Positions 8,282 through 15,485 of a DNA stretch of 37,398 nucleotides are shown piece by piece (position 1 is the stretch's first letter; each line of letters begins with the position of its first letter). This DNA comes from CAMDTE01 sp034679985 (GTDB taxonomy: Bacteria; Bacteroidota; Bacteroidia; Flavobacteriales; Schleiferiaceae): positions 1-37,398 of the forward strand of contig JAXITR010000017.1 in NCBI GenBank assembly GCA_034679985.1, in the 5' to 3' direction. Made by a program: the position numbers and the translations under genes. The notes under the pieces were generated by a model. That model was not told the DNA's origin, did no database searches, and worked only from the letters and a program-made list of their open reading frames with translations.

Positions 8282-9178
8282 ATGTCCGAAGCGTCCGAAG
8301 ACCGGCCCCTGCCCGCCTGGAAAAGGTTGATCCGCCACCCCATGGGGCGGTGGGGCGGCGGCATCTTGGCCGTGGCTCTTTTGCTGGCCATCTTGGGGCC
8401 GTGGCTGGTTACGGACACCACTCCCCATGCCAATTCCATGGACGTTGAGCATGCCGCGATGGCCGTGGGAAGCACGGTAATTGGCCCAGACGGTAGCGTG
8501 CCCCATTGGTTGGGAACCGATCGGTACGGGCGAGACCTCTACAGCCGACTGGTGTTGGGAACGCGGATATCGTTGGGCGTAGGCGCGGTAGCGGTTGCGC
8601 TGTCCTTGCTCATAGGGGTCCCCATTGGGGCCTTGGCCGGCTACTACGGCGGTTGGGTGGACCGCCTGTTGAATGGCGCGATTCAAGTTTTCTGGAGCAT
8701 CCCCACCTTCCTCATGGTCATTGCATTGGGTTTTGCCTTGGGCAAAGGCGTTTGGCAAGTGTTTGTGGCCGTCGGCCTGACCATGTGGGTGGACGTGGCC
8801 CGACTGGTTCGCGGACAAATGCTGCAAATTCGTTCGCTGGAATACATCGACGCCGCCCGGGTTTTGGGCTATCCGTCTTGGCGGATTCTGGTGGTGCACG
8901 CCTTGCCGCAAACCGTATCTGCCTTAGTGGTTTTGAGCGCCAGCCAATTTGCCTCAGCCCTTTTGCTGGAAAGCGGTTTGAGTTTTCTGGGGATTGGCGC
9001 ACAACCTCCCATTCCCACCTGGGGCGGAATGATCCGGGATCACTACCCTTATTTACTCACCGGGCAAGGTCATTTGGTTTGGATTCCGGGCGCGGCTCTG
9101 GCTTTGTTGGTCTTGGGCTTCATGGCCCTGGGGACCGCATTGCGGGATGCCTTGGACGTTCGACGTTTGGAGCGATGA
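8282..9178 (+). CDS. ABC transporter permease, OppC/DppC type
   Basis: This 298-residue inner-membrane permease belongs to the peptide/nickel ABC importer group. It has the OppC N-terminal pattern (a cytosolic start, then one TM at WGGGILAVALLLAILGPWLV, then a periplasmic part containing GTDRYGRDLYSRLVLGTRISLGVG). The cytoplasmic EAA loop, which contacts the ATPase, is present (EYIDAARVLGYPSWRILVVHALPQ). The C-terminal block LLLESGLSFLGIGAQPPIPTWGGMI is diagnostic. No DppB partner, ATPase or binding protein gene is in the window, so cognate subunits must be elsewhere. It lies 18 nt after prc, probably in one operon. Confidence 0.93.
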   Translation: MSEASEDRPLPAWKRLIRHPMGRWGGGILAVALLLAILGPWLVTDTTPHANSMDVEHAAMAVGSTVIGPDGSVPHWLGTDRYGRDLYSRLVLGTRISLGVGAVAVALSLLIGVPIGALAGYYGGWVDRLLNGAIQVFWSIPTFLMVIALGFALGKGVWQVFVAVGLTMWVDVARLVRGQMLQIRSLEYIDAARVLGYPSWRILVVHALPQTVSALVVLSASQFASALLLESGLSFLGIGAQPPIPTWGGMIRDHYPYLLTGQGHLVWIPGAALALLVLGFMALGTALRDALDVRRLER

Positions 9179-9255
9179 GGATTTTATTCGTTGCAACACG
9201 ACGACTTAGTACCTTTTGGTTGCGACCAAAACGAGCGCGAAAGTTATGAACATCC

Positions 9256-9286
9256 TTGGCGCAGCCGGGCCGAATTTGTACCTTCG
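9256..9286 (+). promoter_or_regulatory. Candidate promoter for the DUF3127 gene
   Basis: TTG at 9256-9258 and TACCTTCG at 9279-9286 (one mismatch to TAnnTTTG) are separated by 20 nt. This fits the -33/-7 layout of Bacteroidota sigma-A promoters and would give a 5' UTR of roughly 40 nt. Confidence 0.5.
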
Positions 9287-9331
9287 AACCCTACTACCTA
9301 TACATCGTAATTACCTCAAAATCAATTTTCC

Positions 9332-9727
9332 ATGGAAGTAACTGGCACGGTAAAACGCATCCTCCCGGTCCAAAACGTTTCTGCTACGTTTCGCAAACGC
9401 GAACTGGTGGTAAACACCGACGAACAATACCCCCAAACGGTGGCCATTGAATTCACCCAAGACAAAGTAGATCTTTTGGATCGCGTTCGCGAAGGGGAGT
9501 CTGTTACCGTTTCCATCAACATCCGCGGCCGCGAGTGGACCAGCCCGCAGGGCGATGTTCGCTACTTCGTTTCGCTCCAAGGCTGGCGGGTTCAGGCCGG
9601 TCAGGCTGGTGCCGGTGCCGCTGCGCCCAGTGCTGCCGCTGCCGCAACCTCCATGGCCGCTGCTCCAGTACCTCCGGCACCCGCCGCTGGCTTTGCGCCC
9701 GTACCGGACGACGATTTGCCTTTCTGA
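9332..9727 (+). CDS. DUF3127 protein with SSB-like acidic C-terminal tip
   Basis: This is a 131-residue protein. Residues 1-88 (MEVTGTVKRILPVQNVSATFRKRELVV to FVSLQGWRVQ) match what I recall of DUF3127, a Bacteroidota family of unknown function that looks like a small beta-barrel (OB-like). A flexible Ala/Pro-rich linker follows (about 89-122). The protein ends in VPDDDLPF. That layout of OB-like fold, disordered linker and DDxPF tip is the organisation of single-stranded DNA-binding protein, whose tip recruits repair and replication partners. Nucleic-acid binding is therefore an inference. It is a single gene with its own promoter and terminator; neighbours are unrelated. Confidence 0.85.
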   Translation: MEVTGTVKRILPVQNVSATFRKRELVVNTDEQYPQTVAIEFTQDKVDLLDRVREGESVTVSINIRGREWTSPQGDVRYFVSLQGWRVQAGQAGAGAAAPSAAAAATSMAAAPVPPAPAAGFAPVPDDDLPF

Positions 9728-9750
9728 GGAAGGATTTCGCCGTGACCGGC

Positions 9751-9789
9751 AACAAAAAAGGCCATCCCGCAGGGATGGCCTTTTTTGTT
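9751..9789. terminator. Bidirectional terminator between DUF3127 and flavin reductase genes
   Basis: A perfect 18-bp inverted repeat (9751-9768 and 9772-9789) with a GCA loop. The GC-rich core GGCCATCCC is flanked by A6 on the left and T6 on the right, so it can terminate in both directions between the convergent genes. Confidence 0.9.
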
Positions 9790-9833
9790 GCGCGCCGCCG
9801 CGCGCCTCGCGGCGGCACCTACCGAGCCCGTTC

Positions 9834-10736
9834 TTACGGGCGAGACAGCGGGTCTTGGGCCAGGGCTTTCCAAGCCTTGTGCACCTTTCCCTTTTCCAAG
9901 AGCTCGTGCGCGTACTGGTGGAGCGCAATGCGACGCTCCAGACCGTTGTCTGAAGCGCGTTCGATCTCGTCGATGCGGTGGTGCTTCGCAAACTCCTCAA
10001 TTTCCTCGGGCGTCGGCAGTTCCGTAACGTTGCCCAGTCGGCCCAAATCATTTCCGGTGAGGATCAGGCTGTCCCGCAAGGCCTTGGGCAAGGCATCCAC
10101 GCCAATGCCCAAAGTAGTGATGGGTTTCTCCACGGAGAAAAGGGCGTCGCCGGAGGCCCGGGCGTACCAGTCGCCGCCCAAGCGGGCCACCAAGTCCATG
10201 CGGAAGGGGTCTGGCTCACCGGCGTCGTTTAGGAGTTTGGGGTCCACGTGAATTTTAAGTACTTCACACACCACCAAATGCCCGGCGCCGCCTTGGTCGC
10301 CCAACGCTACGACGTCGTTGACCTTGCACTCCAAGGCTGCAGGCGCTTCCACTACCCGGTACGGGCGTACAAGTTCGGAGGGAGCCATGGTGAAACCGGC
10401 CTTGATGAATTCGTTGGTTCCGGTGGGGTATTCGGACGACGCCAAACTGGTTTGTTCCACCATTGCGTACGAAACAGCGTGTATGACTACTTCCGGCACC
10501 TCCAAAACGTTGTTTAAAGTATCCTTGGTGGTGTTGTTGCGCACGCGTCGGGCCGGAGAAAACACCAAAATGGGCGGGTTGCTGCTGAAAATATTGAAAA
10601 AACTGAAGGGACTTAAATTGGGTTCGCCTTTGCGGTTCACCGTAGAAGCCAACGCAATGGGGCGGGGGGCTACAATTCCCTGAAGCAGCCGCTGGGTCTG
10701 CATGGGGGACATTTCGCGGGGGTCAAAAGTCTGCAT
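9834..10736 (-). CDS. Flavin reductase family protein (FMN-binding split barrel)
   Basis: This 300-residue protein has the flavin-reductase-like FMN-binding domain. The signature region reads LLQGIVAPRPIALASTVNRKGEPNLSPFSFFNIFSSNPPILVFSP, then NTTKDTLNNVLEVPEVVIHAV, typical of the family. It probably binds FMN and may reduce flavin or another acceptor with NAD(P)H; the partner is unknown. The C-terminal 100 residues are helical and charged. The frame is open to 10931, but the ATG at 10736 matches the family start (M-x-x-x-DP). A TACATTCG element ends 4 nt before it. Confidence 0.9.
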   Translation of the reverse strand: MQTFDPREMSPMQTQRLLQGIVAPRPIALASTVNRKGEPNLSPFSFFNIFSSNPPILVFSPARRVRNNTTKDTLNNVLEVPEVVIHAVSYAMVEQTSLASSEYPTGTNEFIKAGFTMAPSELVRPYRVVEAPAALECKVNDVVALGDQGGAGHLVVCEVLKIHVDPKLLNDAGEPDPFRMDLVARLGGDWYARASGDALFSVEKPITTLGIGVDALPKALRDSLILTGNDLGRLGNVTELPTPEEIEEFAKHHRIDEIERASDNGLERRIALHQYAHELLEKGKVHKAWKALAQDPLSRP

Positions 10737-10740
10737 GCCG

Positions 10741-10748
10741 CGAATGTA
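10741..10748 (-). promoter_or_regulatory. Possible -7 element before the flavin reductase gene
   Basis: The minus strand reads TACATTCG (one mismatch to TAnnTTTG), followed by CGGC and the ATG at 10736. The spacing is the same 4 nt as at other genes here. Confidence 0.4.
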
Positions 10749-10812
10749 GGACAATGGAACGGAATTTGCCGTACTCCATCGCACCCCCATCATCCCGGGA
10801 GCAACACACACC

Positions 10813-11604
10813 ATGAATAAATACCTTCTATCGCTAGTACTTACGGCAAGTTCCCTAAGCGCCATTGCGCAGTCCGGAACCGGGGTTTTGCCCAAGCCGG
10901 GAACTGTACTTTCCAAACTTCCAGGAGCCAAGCCTCAAACCGCCACAGGCACCCCAGGCATTCCTCAGGCGGAGGTGGCCCAAGGCCTGCAAGAGGCATT
11001 GGTGCAAGGCGCTGGTGCGGCTGTGGGCTTGTTGGGCAAGACGTCCGGCTTCAGCAACAGCCCCGTTTACCGCATTCCCTTGCCCCCGGAGGCGGACCGA
11101 TTGCGCGCTAAGATCGACGCCAACCCCGTTCTGAAGGCCGCGGTGGGCCCGCAGTTGGATGCCACCGTTGCACGAATGAACGAAGGAGCAGAAAAAGCGG
11201 TGGCCCGTGCGCTACCGCTTTTCAAGCGGGCCATCCTGTCCATGACTTTTGCCGACGCCTACAGCATTCTCACCGGAGGCAACGGCGCCGCAACCGATTA
11301 CCTGCAACGCACCACCGGCCCAGCCCTGCGTGCCGAATTCAAGCCCGAGGTGGATGCGGCATTGAAAGAAGCGGAGTTGGCAGCGTATTGGACGCCCGCT
11401 GCAATGCGTCTGAACAAAAGCAAAGTACTGTTGGGGATGCGTGAGGATTTGCCGACGGACCTCACCGAATACGTTCTGGACAAGGCCCTAGCAGCACTTT
11501 TTGCCGAAGTCGCCCTTCAGGAAGAGAAAATCCGCACCCAACCCGCAGCGCAAACCACAGCGTTGTTGCAAAAGGTTTTTGGCTCCTTGCGGTCCGGCAA
11601 GTAG
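10813..11604 (+). CDS. DUF4197 domain protein, exported
   Basis: A 263-residue protein with a signal peptide (MNKYLLSLVLTASSLSAIAQ, cleavage after AIAQ). The mature part holds the DUF4197 pattern: GLQEALVQGAGAAVGLLGKTSGFSNSPVYRIPLPPEADRLR, then NEGAEKAVARALPLFKRAILSMTFADAYSILTGGNGAATDYLQRTT, then a mostly helical C-terminus. The family occurs in many Gram-negative bacteria; its function is unknown to me. It should be periplasmic. No lipobox Cys is present. A convincing promoter is not visible in the 76 bp separating it from the divergent flavin reductase gene. Confidence 0.88.
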   Translation: MNKYLLSLVLTASSLSAIAQSGTGVLPKPGTVLSKLPGAKPQTATGTPGIPQAEVAQGLQEALVQGAGAAVGLLGKTSGFSNSPVYRIPLPPEADRLRAKIDANPVLKAAVGPQLDATVARMNEGAEKAVARALPLFKRAILSMTFADAYSILTGGNGAATDYLQRTTGPALRAEFKPEVDAALKEAELAAYWTPAAMRLNKSKVLLGMREDLPTDLTEYVLDKALAALFAEVALQEEKIRTQPAAQTTALLQKVFGSLRSGK

Positions 11605-11636
11605 CAACGTCCTGTTCGACGTATGTGAGAATTTTG

Positions 11637-11644
11637 TAGTTTCG
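11637..11644 (+). promoter_or_regulatory. Candidate -7 element for the small lipoprotein gene
   Basis: TAGTTTCG, one mismatch to TAnnTTTG, 20 nt before the ATG at 11665 and 32 nt after the DUF4197 stop. Confidence 0.4.
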
Positions 11645-11664
11645 TTAACAAACCCGTTGAATAC

Positions 11665-12027
11665 ATGAAAAATGCACTTTTGGGAGCCGGAATGCTCCTC
11701 GCCGCCGCTGCCGGATTGACCTCGTGCGGCGACAACGCCGAATGCAGCAGCTACCGTTTTGATTTTGTGGACGGATCCAATTACAATGCGCTGTTTTACA
11801 AAACCGCCACGCTGTCCGACAGCACCACGTCTGTTTGGAATTTCTCCGGCTGCGAAGAGGAGCAAAGCGCTGGGTTCTTTATTTTGGGCCCCACAACAGT
11901 TCCATTTATTCGGGACAAAGAATCGATGACGTTCCTCAATACGACCTACACGATTGAGAAGGAAAGCCGTTCCAAGGTTACCGCCACCAACGGCACCAAT
12001 ACGGTGGTCTTCACGAAAGCAGATTAA
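11665..12027 (+). CDS. Small lipoprotein of unknown family
   Basis: A 120-residue protein with a clear lipoprotein signal: KNALLGAGMLLAAAAGLTSC, Cys 21 after LTS. The mature part is about 100 residues, Thr/Ser-rich, with two further Cys residues (AEC and SGCEEE) that could form a disulfide. A beta-rich pattern is likely (SYRFDFVDGSNYNALFY, TYTIEKESRSKVTATNGTNTVVF). I do not recognise a named family. The order DUF4197, small lipoprotein, then tRNA suggests no particular pathway. Confidence 0.8.
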   Translation: MKNALLGAGMLLAAAAGLTSCGDNAECSSYRFDFVDGSNYNALFYKTATLSDSTTSVWNFSGCEEEQSAGFFILGPTTVPFIRDKESMTFLNTTYTIEKESRSKVTATNGTNTVVFTKAD

Positions 12028-12065
12028 TCACCGGCGAAAGGCCACTGTAATCCACGTGCGTTTTC

Positions 12066-12073
12066 TATCTTTG
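12066..12073 (+). promoter_or_regulatory. -7 promoter element of tRNA-Leu(TAG)
   Basis: TATCTTTG, an exact match to TAnnTTTG, ends 8 nt before the mature tRNA 5' end. Confidence 0.85.
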
Positions 12074-12081
12074 CCTCCCCT

Positions 12082-12163
<82 letters not shown>

Positions 12164-12170
12164 CTTTATT

Positions 12171-12201
12171 AAACCCGAGCGTGAACCGCTCGGGTTTTTT
12201 T
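12171..12201 (+). terminator. Terminator after tRNA-Leu(TAG)
   Basis: Stem AAACCCGAGC (12171-12180) and GCTCGGGTTT (12188-12197), 7-nt loop, then further T residues to 12201. Confidence 0.9.
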
Positions 12202-12243
12202 ATGTTCTAAACAAATAAATTAACCCCCGTAAAGGTTCTGCCC

Positions 12244-12381
12244 ATGAACACTCTATCCCTAGTTTTGGCCGGTGCTGGCCTGGTAACTGTTGTCCTCTTG
12301 TTGGCTGTTTTCAGCGTTATGCAGCGGGCCCTGGCGCGCTTGGAAGCGCGCGTGGAAGCTTTGGAGAAGTCGAATTCCTGA
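12244..12381 (+). CDS. 45-residue single-span membrane protein
   Basis: ATG at 12244 opens a 45-codon frame ending in TGA at 12381. Residues 4-25 form one hydrophobic helix (SLVLAGAGLVTVVLLLAVFS). Residues 27-45 form a charged amphipathic tail (QRALARLEARVEALEKSNS) with Leu/Val at heptad-like spacing, which suggests a short coiled coil. Codon choice matches neighbouring genes (GCC, CTG, GCG). It sits between the tRNA-Leu terminator and the tRNA-Thr promoter, with the stop directly before that promoter. I do not recognise a family. It could be a small regulatory subunit of a membrane complex, but nothing here shows which one. Confidence 0.65.
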   Translation: MNTLSLVLAGAGLVTVVLLLAVFSVMQRALARLEARVEALEKSNS

Positions 12382-12383
12382 AG

Positions 12384-12391
12384 TAAGTTTG
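12384..12391 (+). promoter_or_regulatory. -7 promoter element of tRNA-Thr
   Basis: TAAGTTTG, an exact match to TAnnTTTG, ends 10 nt before the tRNA and begins 2 nt after the stop of the 45-residue gene. Confidence 0.8.
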
Positions 12392-12401
12392 CGCCCTTGT
12401 T

Positions 12402-12474
12402 GCCACTTTAGCTCAGTTGGTAGAGCATCGCATTCGTAATGCGAGGGTCGTGGGTTCGAGTCCCATGAGTGGCT
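12402..12474 (+). tRNA. tRNA-Thr (anticodon CGT)
   Basis: A 73-nt cloverleaf. Acceptor GCCACTT (12402-12408) pairs with GAGTGGC (12467-12473) with one G-T pair; discriminator T at 12474. D-arm AGCTCAGTTGGTAGAGC. Anticodon stem TCGCA/TGCGA with loop TTCGTAA gives anticodon CGT, reading ACG. CCA is not encoded. Confidence 0.96.
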
Positions 12475-12482
12475 CATCAAAA

Positions 12483-12511
12483 GGCCGATCGCGGAGCGAT
12501 CGGCCTTTTTT
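12483..12511 (+). terminator. Terminator after tRNA-Thr
   Basis: Stem GGCCGATCGC (12483-12492) and GCGATCGGCC (12496-12505), loop GGA, followed by T6. Four A residues precede the stem. Confidence 0.92.
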
Positions 12512-12620
12512 GTTGTGGCCAGCGCGTCAGACGCACGCACCCGGACGTCCGTTACCTTGGTTTCGCCAAGTACCAATACCCATTCAGTGCCGGAACAGGA
12601 GAAGTTGATGCGATGGATTG

Positions 12621-12650
12621 TTGACGATTCCTCGCCTTATTGTATCTTTG
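12621..12650 (+). promoter_or_regulatory. Promoter of tRNA-Leu(CAG)
   Basis: TTG at 12621-12623 and TATCTTTG at 12643-12650, separated by 19 nt. The -7 element ends 10 nt before the tRNA. Confidence 0.85.
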
Positions 12651-12660
12651 CCGCCCCTGA

Positions 12661-12744
12661 GCGCGAGTGCTGAAATTGGTAGACAGGCTAGACTCAGGAT
12701 CTAGTGTCCGTAAGGATGTGAGGGTTCGAGTCCCTCTTCGCGCA
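12661..12744 (+). tRNA. tRNA-Leu (anticodon CAG)
   Basis: An 84-nt class II tRNA. Acceptor GCGCGAG (12661-12667) pairs with TTCGCGC (12737-12743); discriminator A. Anticodon stem CTAGA/TCTAG with loop CTCAGGA gives anticodon CAG, reading CTG. The long variable arm and GGTTCGAGTC T-arm are present. CCA is not encoded. Confidence 0.96.
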
Positions 12745-12745
12745 C

Positions 12746-12768
12746 AAAACCCGCTTCGGCGGGTTTTT
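12746..12768. terminator. Terminator between tRNA-Leu(CAG) and the SPOR gene
   Basis: CCCGC (12750-12754), TTCG tetraloop, GCGGG (12759-12763), with A4 on the left and T5 on the right. The symmetry allows use from both convergent sides. Confidence 0.85.
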
Positions 12769-12805
12769 GCTTTTTCAGCCCTAGGCAGTAGAGAAATGTA
12801 GGGGC

Positions 12806-13399
12806 TTAATCTATTGGGCGCCAGAACCAGGCGTCGGGACGGATTTTACGGGCGTCGCGGAGTACCTCCAAGGCAGTCTTCTCATCCGCAAACGGACCCC
12901 AACAAACGCGGTGAATGCCGCTGGGTGCTTGAACCACCACCGCTTGAAAGGGAGGGCGTGAATACGTTTTTGCCATTTCTGCGGCGTCTGCCGCATTGGA
13001 CGAGCCGCCCACGACCACCCAGAAGTCTGAGTTTTCCGGTGTTTTTTTGGGTCCACTGGATGCGGCGGTTGGTTGCGCGGAGCGGGGCTTTTGTTGCATG
13101 AGAGCAGCTTGTGCCTCAGATTGGCTTTCTCCTGTTTTTTGACGTGCCGCAAGGGGTTCGCTGCGCTTAGGGGTACTTCCGGTTGGCTGGGTTGAACGCC
13201 ATTCGGCCACAACGGCAAGCAAACTGTCTCGCTGGTGCTCCGCTTCGCGCCGGGCCATGCGGTGGAGACGGACGGAATCTTGCAGGGCCATCAATTCCTT
13301 GGTTTCCACCACCAACGTGGCGGGCATCACCGGTCTGGATTGGCTCCAAACAGCGGAAGTCGGGCCGCACAAAAGAAGTAAGATGAGGAGTTTTCGCAT
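12806..13399 (-). CDS. SPOR domain protein with signal peptide and coiled coil
   Basis: This 197-residue exported protein starts with a signal peptide (MRKLLILLLLCGPTSAVWSQ). A charged helical region follows (about 30-70, VETKELMALQDSVRLHRMARREAEHQRDSLLAVV), then a polar Ser/Pro/Gln linker. A C-terminal SPOR-like domain (about 126-197) shows FWVVVGGSSNAADAAEMAKTY, GIHRVCWGPFADEKTALEVLRDARK and PDAWFW. SPOR domains bind denuded peptidoglycan at division sites, so a cell-envelope role is likely; the exact role is unknown. It is divergent from tig. A TACCTTTA element ends 4 nt before the ATG. Confidence 0.85.
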   Translation of the reverse strand: MRKLLILLLLCGPTSAVWSQSRPVMPATLVVETKELMALQDSVRLHRMARREAEHQRDSLLAVVAEWRSTQPTGSTPKRSEPLAARQKTGESQSEAQAALMQQKPRSAQPTAASSGPKKTPENSDFWVVVGGSSNAADAAEMAKTYSRPPFQAVVVQAPSGIHRVCWGPFADEKTALEVLRDARKIRPDAWFWRPID

Positions 13400-13403
13400 G
13401 AGC

Positions 13404-13411
13404 TAAAGGTA
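13404..13411 (-). promoter_or_regulatory. -7-like element of the SPOR gene
   Basis: The minus strand reads TACCTTTA (last base differs from consensus), then GCTC and the ATG at 13399. It mirrors the tig -7 box 14 bp away. Confidence 0.5.
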
Positions 13412-13425
13412 AATAAGGGATGCCG

Positions 13426-13433
13426 TACCTTTG
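13426..13433 (+). promoter_or_regulatory. -7 promoter element of the tig-clpP-clpX operon
   Basis: TACCTTTG, an exact TAnnTTTG match, 19 nt before the tig ATG. It excludes an upstream in-frame ATG at 13420, which would lie before the transcription start. Confidence 0.8.
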
Positions 13434-13452
13434 CACCCTTAATTTCATCCCC

Positions 13453-14796
13453 ATGAACGTTACCCTGCAGAAAGGAAAGGCCTCAGAGGCCACGATCACC
13501 ATTGCTATAGATCAGGCGGACTACGCCCCCAAAGTTGCCGCGGCCTTGCAACACTACCGCAAAACAGCCCGTATTCCGGGCTTCCGTCCGGGCATGGCCC
13601 CTATGTCCATGATTGAACGCCAGTACGGTATGGCCATGCGGGTGGATGAGGTCAACAAGTTGCTGCAGGATGAGCTGTACAACTTCATGGAAAAAGAAAA
13701 GTTGGACATCTTGGGTCAGCCGCTGCCGGTTCCCCAACAAGGTTTGGACTGGAACGCGTCCGCGTTGGAATTTCAATTTGAGTTGGGTTTGGCACCGGAG
13801 TTTACTCTGGACATGAGCGAGAAAGTAAAGCTTCCCTACTACGTGGTGGAAGTTTCCAAGAAAGTCCTAGACGACGAGGTAGATTCCTTGCGCAAGCGCT
13901 ACGGCAAGTTGTCCAGCCCAGAAAAGGCCGTAGAGGACGATTTGTTTTACGGACAGTTTACGGAGGTAGACGAAGCCGGTACGCCCGTGGAGGGCGGATT
14001 GAGCAAAGACGGACGCTTTGCGGGTACCGTGGTGGCCGACAAGAAGATTCTGAAGGCATTGGTGGCTGCGGCCAACGGCGATAAAGTTCACTTGGAAGCA
14101 GGCAAGACCTTTGCCGCCGATTTCCGTTTGGAAACTGTTTTGGGCTGCACGGCCGACGAATTGGGATCCAGCACCGGCCGTTTTGAATTTGAATTGAAGT
14201 CCGTCTACCGCATGGAGCCGGCCACCATGGACCAAGAGTTTTTCGATAAGATTTTTGGACCGGGTGTTGTTTCTTCCGAGGCAGAGTTGCGCGGCAAGAT
14301 TCAGGCGGAATTGGAAGCAGTTTACGTACGCGACGCGGACATTCACTTCTTCAACACGGCAAGCGCCCATTTGATGGATACTAAAATGGAGCTTCCGGTG
14401 GCTTTCTTGAAAAAGTGGCTGCAGCAAGGCGCTGAAAAACCCTTGTCCGCGGAAGAAGTGGAAACCCAATGGCCTTCTATGGAGAAGGGCATGCGGTGGC
14501 AGTTGATTGAGGGCAAGTTGGTTCGCGAACACCACCTGCACGTGCACAAGGAAGAATTGGTGGAATACGCCGTTGCTATGGTCAACGAGCGCATGATGCA
14601 GTTTGGCCAAGCACTTCCCGGTGAAGAGGTAGAGAAGGTGGCACTGAATTTGTTGAAGAACCGCGAACAGGCCGAGCAAATGTCTGAGCAGGTACTGCAG
14701 AACAAAATGAGTGCGTTCTTTAAGGCTAACTTCGGCAAGAAAGAAATCAAGTCCAGCTACGAAGATTTTCTGGCGGTCGCCACCAAAACAAACTAA
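13453..14796 (+). CDS. tig: Trigger factor
   Basis: Trigger factor is the ribosome-bound chaperone at the peptide exit. The 447 residues begin with the ribosome-binding domain, including the exit-site loop IPGFRPGMAPMSMIERQYG (family signature GFRxGxxP). The middle PPIase-like domain (about 150-245) is poorly conserved, as I expect for Bacteroidota members, so isomerase activity is doubtful. A long helical C-terminal chaperone domain follows and ends in KSSYEDFLAVATKTN. The start at 13453 is supported by the promoter position. clpP begins 9 nt after the stop and clpX 2 nt after clpP, forming the widespread tig-clpP-clpX operon. Confidence 0.95.
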   Translation: MNVTLQKGKASEATITIAIDQADYAPKVAAALQHYRKTARIPGFRPGMAPMSMIERQYGMAMRVDEVNKLLQDELYNFMEKEKLDILGQPLPVPQQGLDWNASALEFQFELGLAPEFTLDMSEKVKLPYYVVEVSKKVLDDEVDSLRKRYGKLSSPEKAVEDDLFYGQFTEVDEAGTPVEGGLSKDGRFAGTVVADKKILKALVAAANGDKVHLEAGKTFAADFRLETVLGCTADELGSSTGRFEFELKSVYRMEPATMDQEFFDKIFGPGVVSSEAELRGKIQAELEAVYVRDADIHFFNTASAHLMDTKMELPVAFLKKWLQQGAEKPLSAEEVETQWPSMEKGMRWQLIEGKLVREHHLHVHKEELVEYAVAMVNERMMQFGQALPGEEVEKVALNLLKNREQAEQMSEQVLQNKMSAFFKANFGKKEIKSSYEDFLAVATKTN

Positions 14797-14805
14797 ATTA
14801 GAACC

Positions 14806-15483
14806 ATGAGTTCAGATCTTGGCAAAGAGTTCCAGCGGTACGCCCAACTGGACAAAGGAGTCTCCAGCTTGACGATGGAGGGCTACGTAAAGAGTTCGTT
14901 GACGCCCTACATCATTGAGGAGCGTCAATTGAACGTGGCGCAGATGGACGTATTCTCTCGTTTGATGATGGACCGCATCATCTTCTTGGGAACGGGCATC
15001 AACGACCAGGTAGCCAACATTGTGCAGGCGCAATTGCTCTTTTTGGAGAGTGCGGACGCCAAGAAGGACATTCAGATCTACATGAACTCACCGGGCGGCA
15101 GCGTTTACGCTGGTTTGGGCATTTACGACACCATGCAGGTGATCAACCCGGACGTGGCCACCATTTGCACCGGCATTGCAGCGTCCATGGCGGCTGTTTT
15201 GTTGTGCGCCGGGGCGGACGGCAAACGTTCAGCCTTGAAGCACAGCCGCGTCATGATCCACCAGCCCATGGGCGGTGCGGAAGGCCAGGTTTCCGATATG
15301 GAAATTACTTTGAAGGAAATTTTGAAGTTGAAGAAGGAATTGTACGACATCATTGCGCAGCACAGCGGCAAGCCGTTTGCAGACGTGGAGCGCGATTCAG
15401 ACCGCGACTACTGGATGACTTCCGAAGAGGCGAAGGCCTACGGCATGATTGACGAGGTCCTCACCGGAAAGAACCCCCGCTAA
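14806..15483 (+). CDS. clpP: ATP-dependent Clp protease proteolytic subunit ClpP
   Basis: ClpP forms the 14-subunit peptidase barrel that degrades proteins unfolded by ClpX. The catalytic triad is visible: S127 (GIAASMAAVLLCAG), H152 (MIHQPMGGAEG) and D201 (DSDRDYWMTSEEAKAYGMID). The NSPGGSVYAGLGIYDTMQ segment is diagnostic. At 225 residues it is slightly longer than E. coli ClpP because of an N-terminal stretch of about 30 residues before PYIIEE, which may be processed. It lies between tig (9 nt) and clpX (2 nt). Confidence 0.97.
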   Translation: MSSDLGKEFQRYAQLDKGVSSLTMEGYVKSSLTPYIIEERQLNVAQMDVFSRLMMDRIIFLGTGINDQVANIVQAQLLFLESADAKKDIQIYMNSPGGSVYAGLGIYDTMQVINPDVATICTGIAASMAAVLLCAGADGKRSALKHSRVMIHQPMGGAEGQVSDMEITLKEILKLKKELYDIIAQHSGKPFADVERDSDRDYWMTSEEAKAYGMIDEVLTGKNPR

Positions 15484-15485
15484 GC

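Noticed and set aside
12512..12620. Possible small RNA or gene between tRNA-Thr and tRNA-Leu(CAG)
   Set aside because: No -7 element, no terminator of its own and no convincing frame; I see nothing to annotate there.
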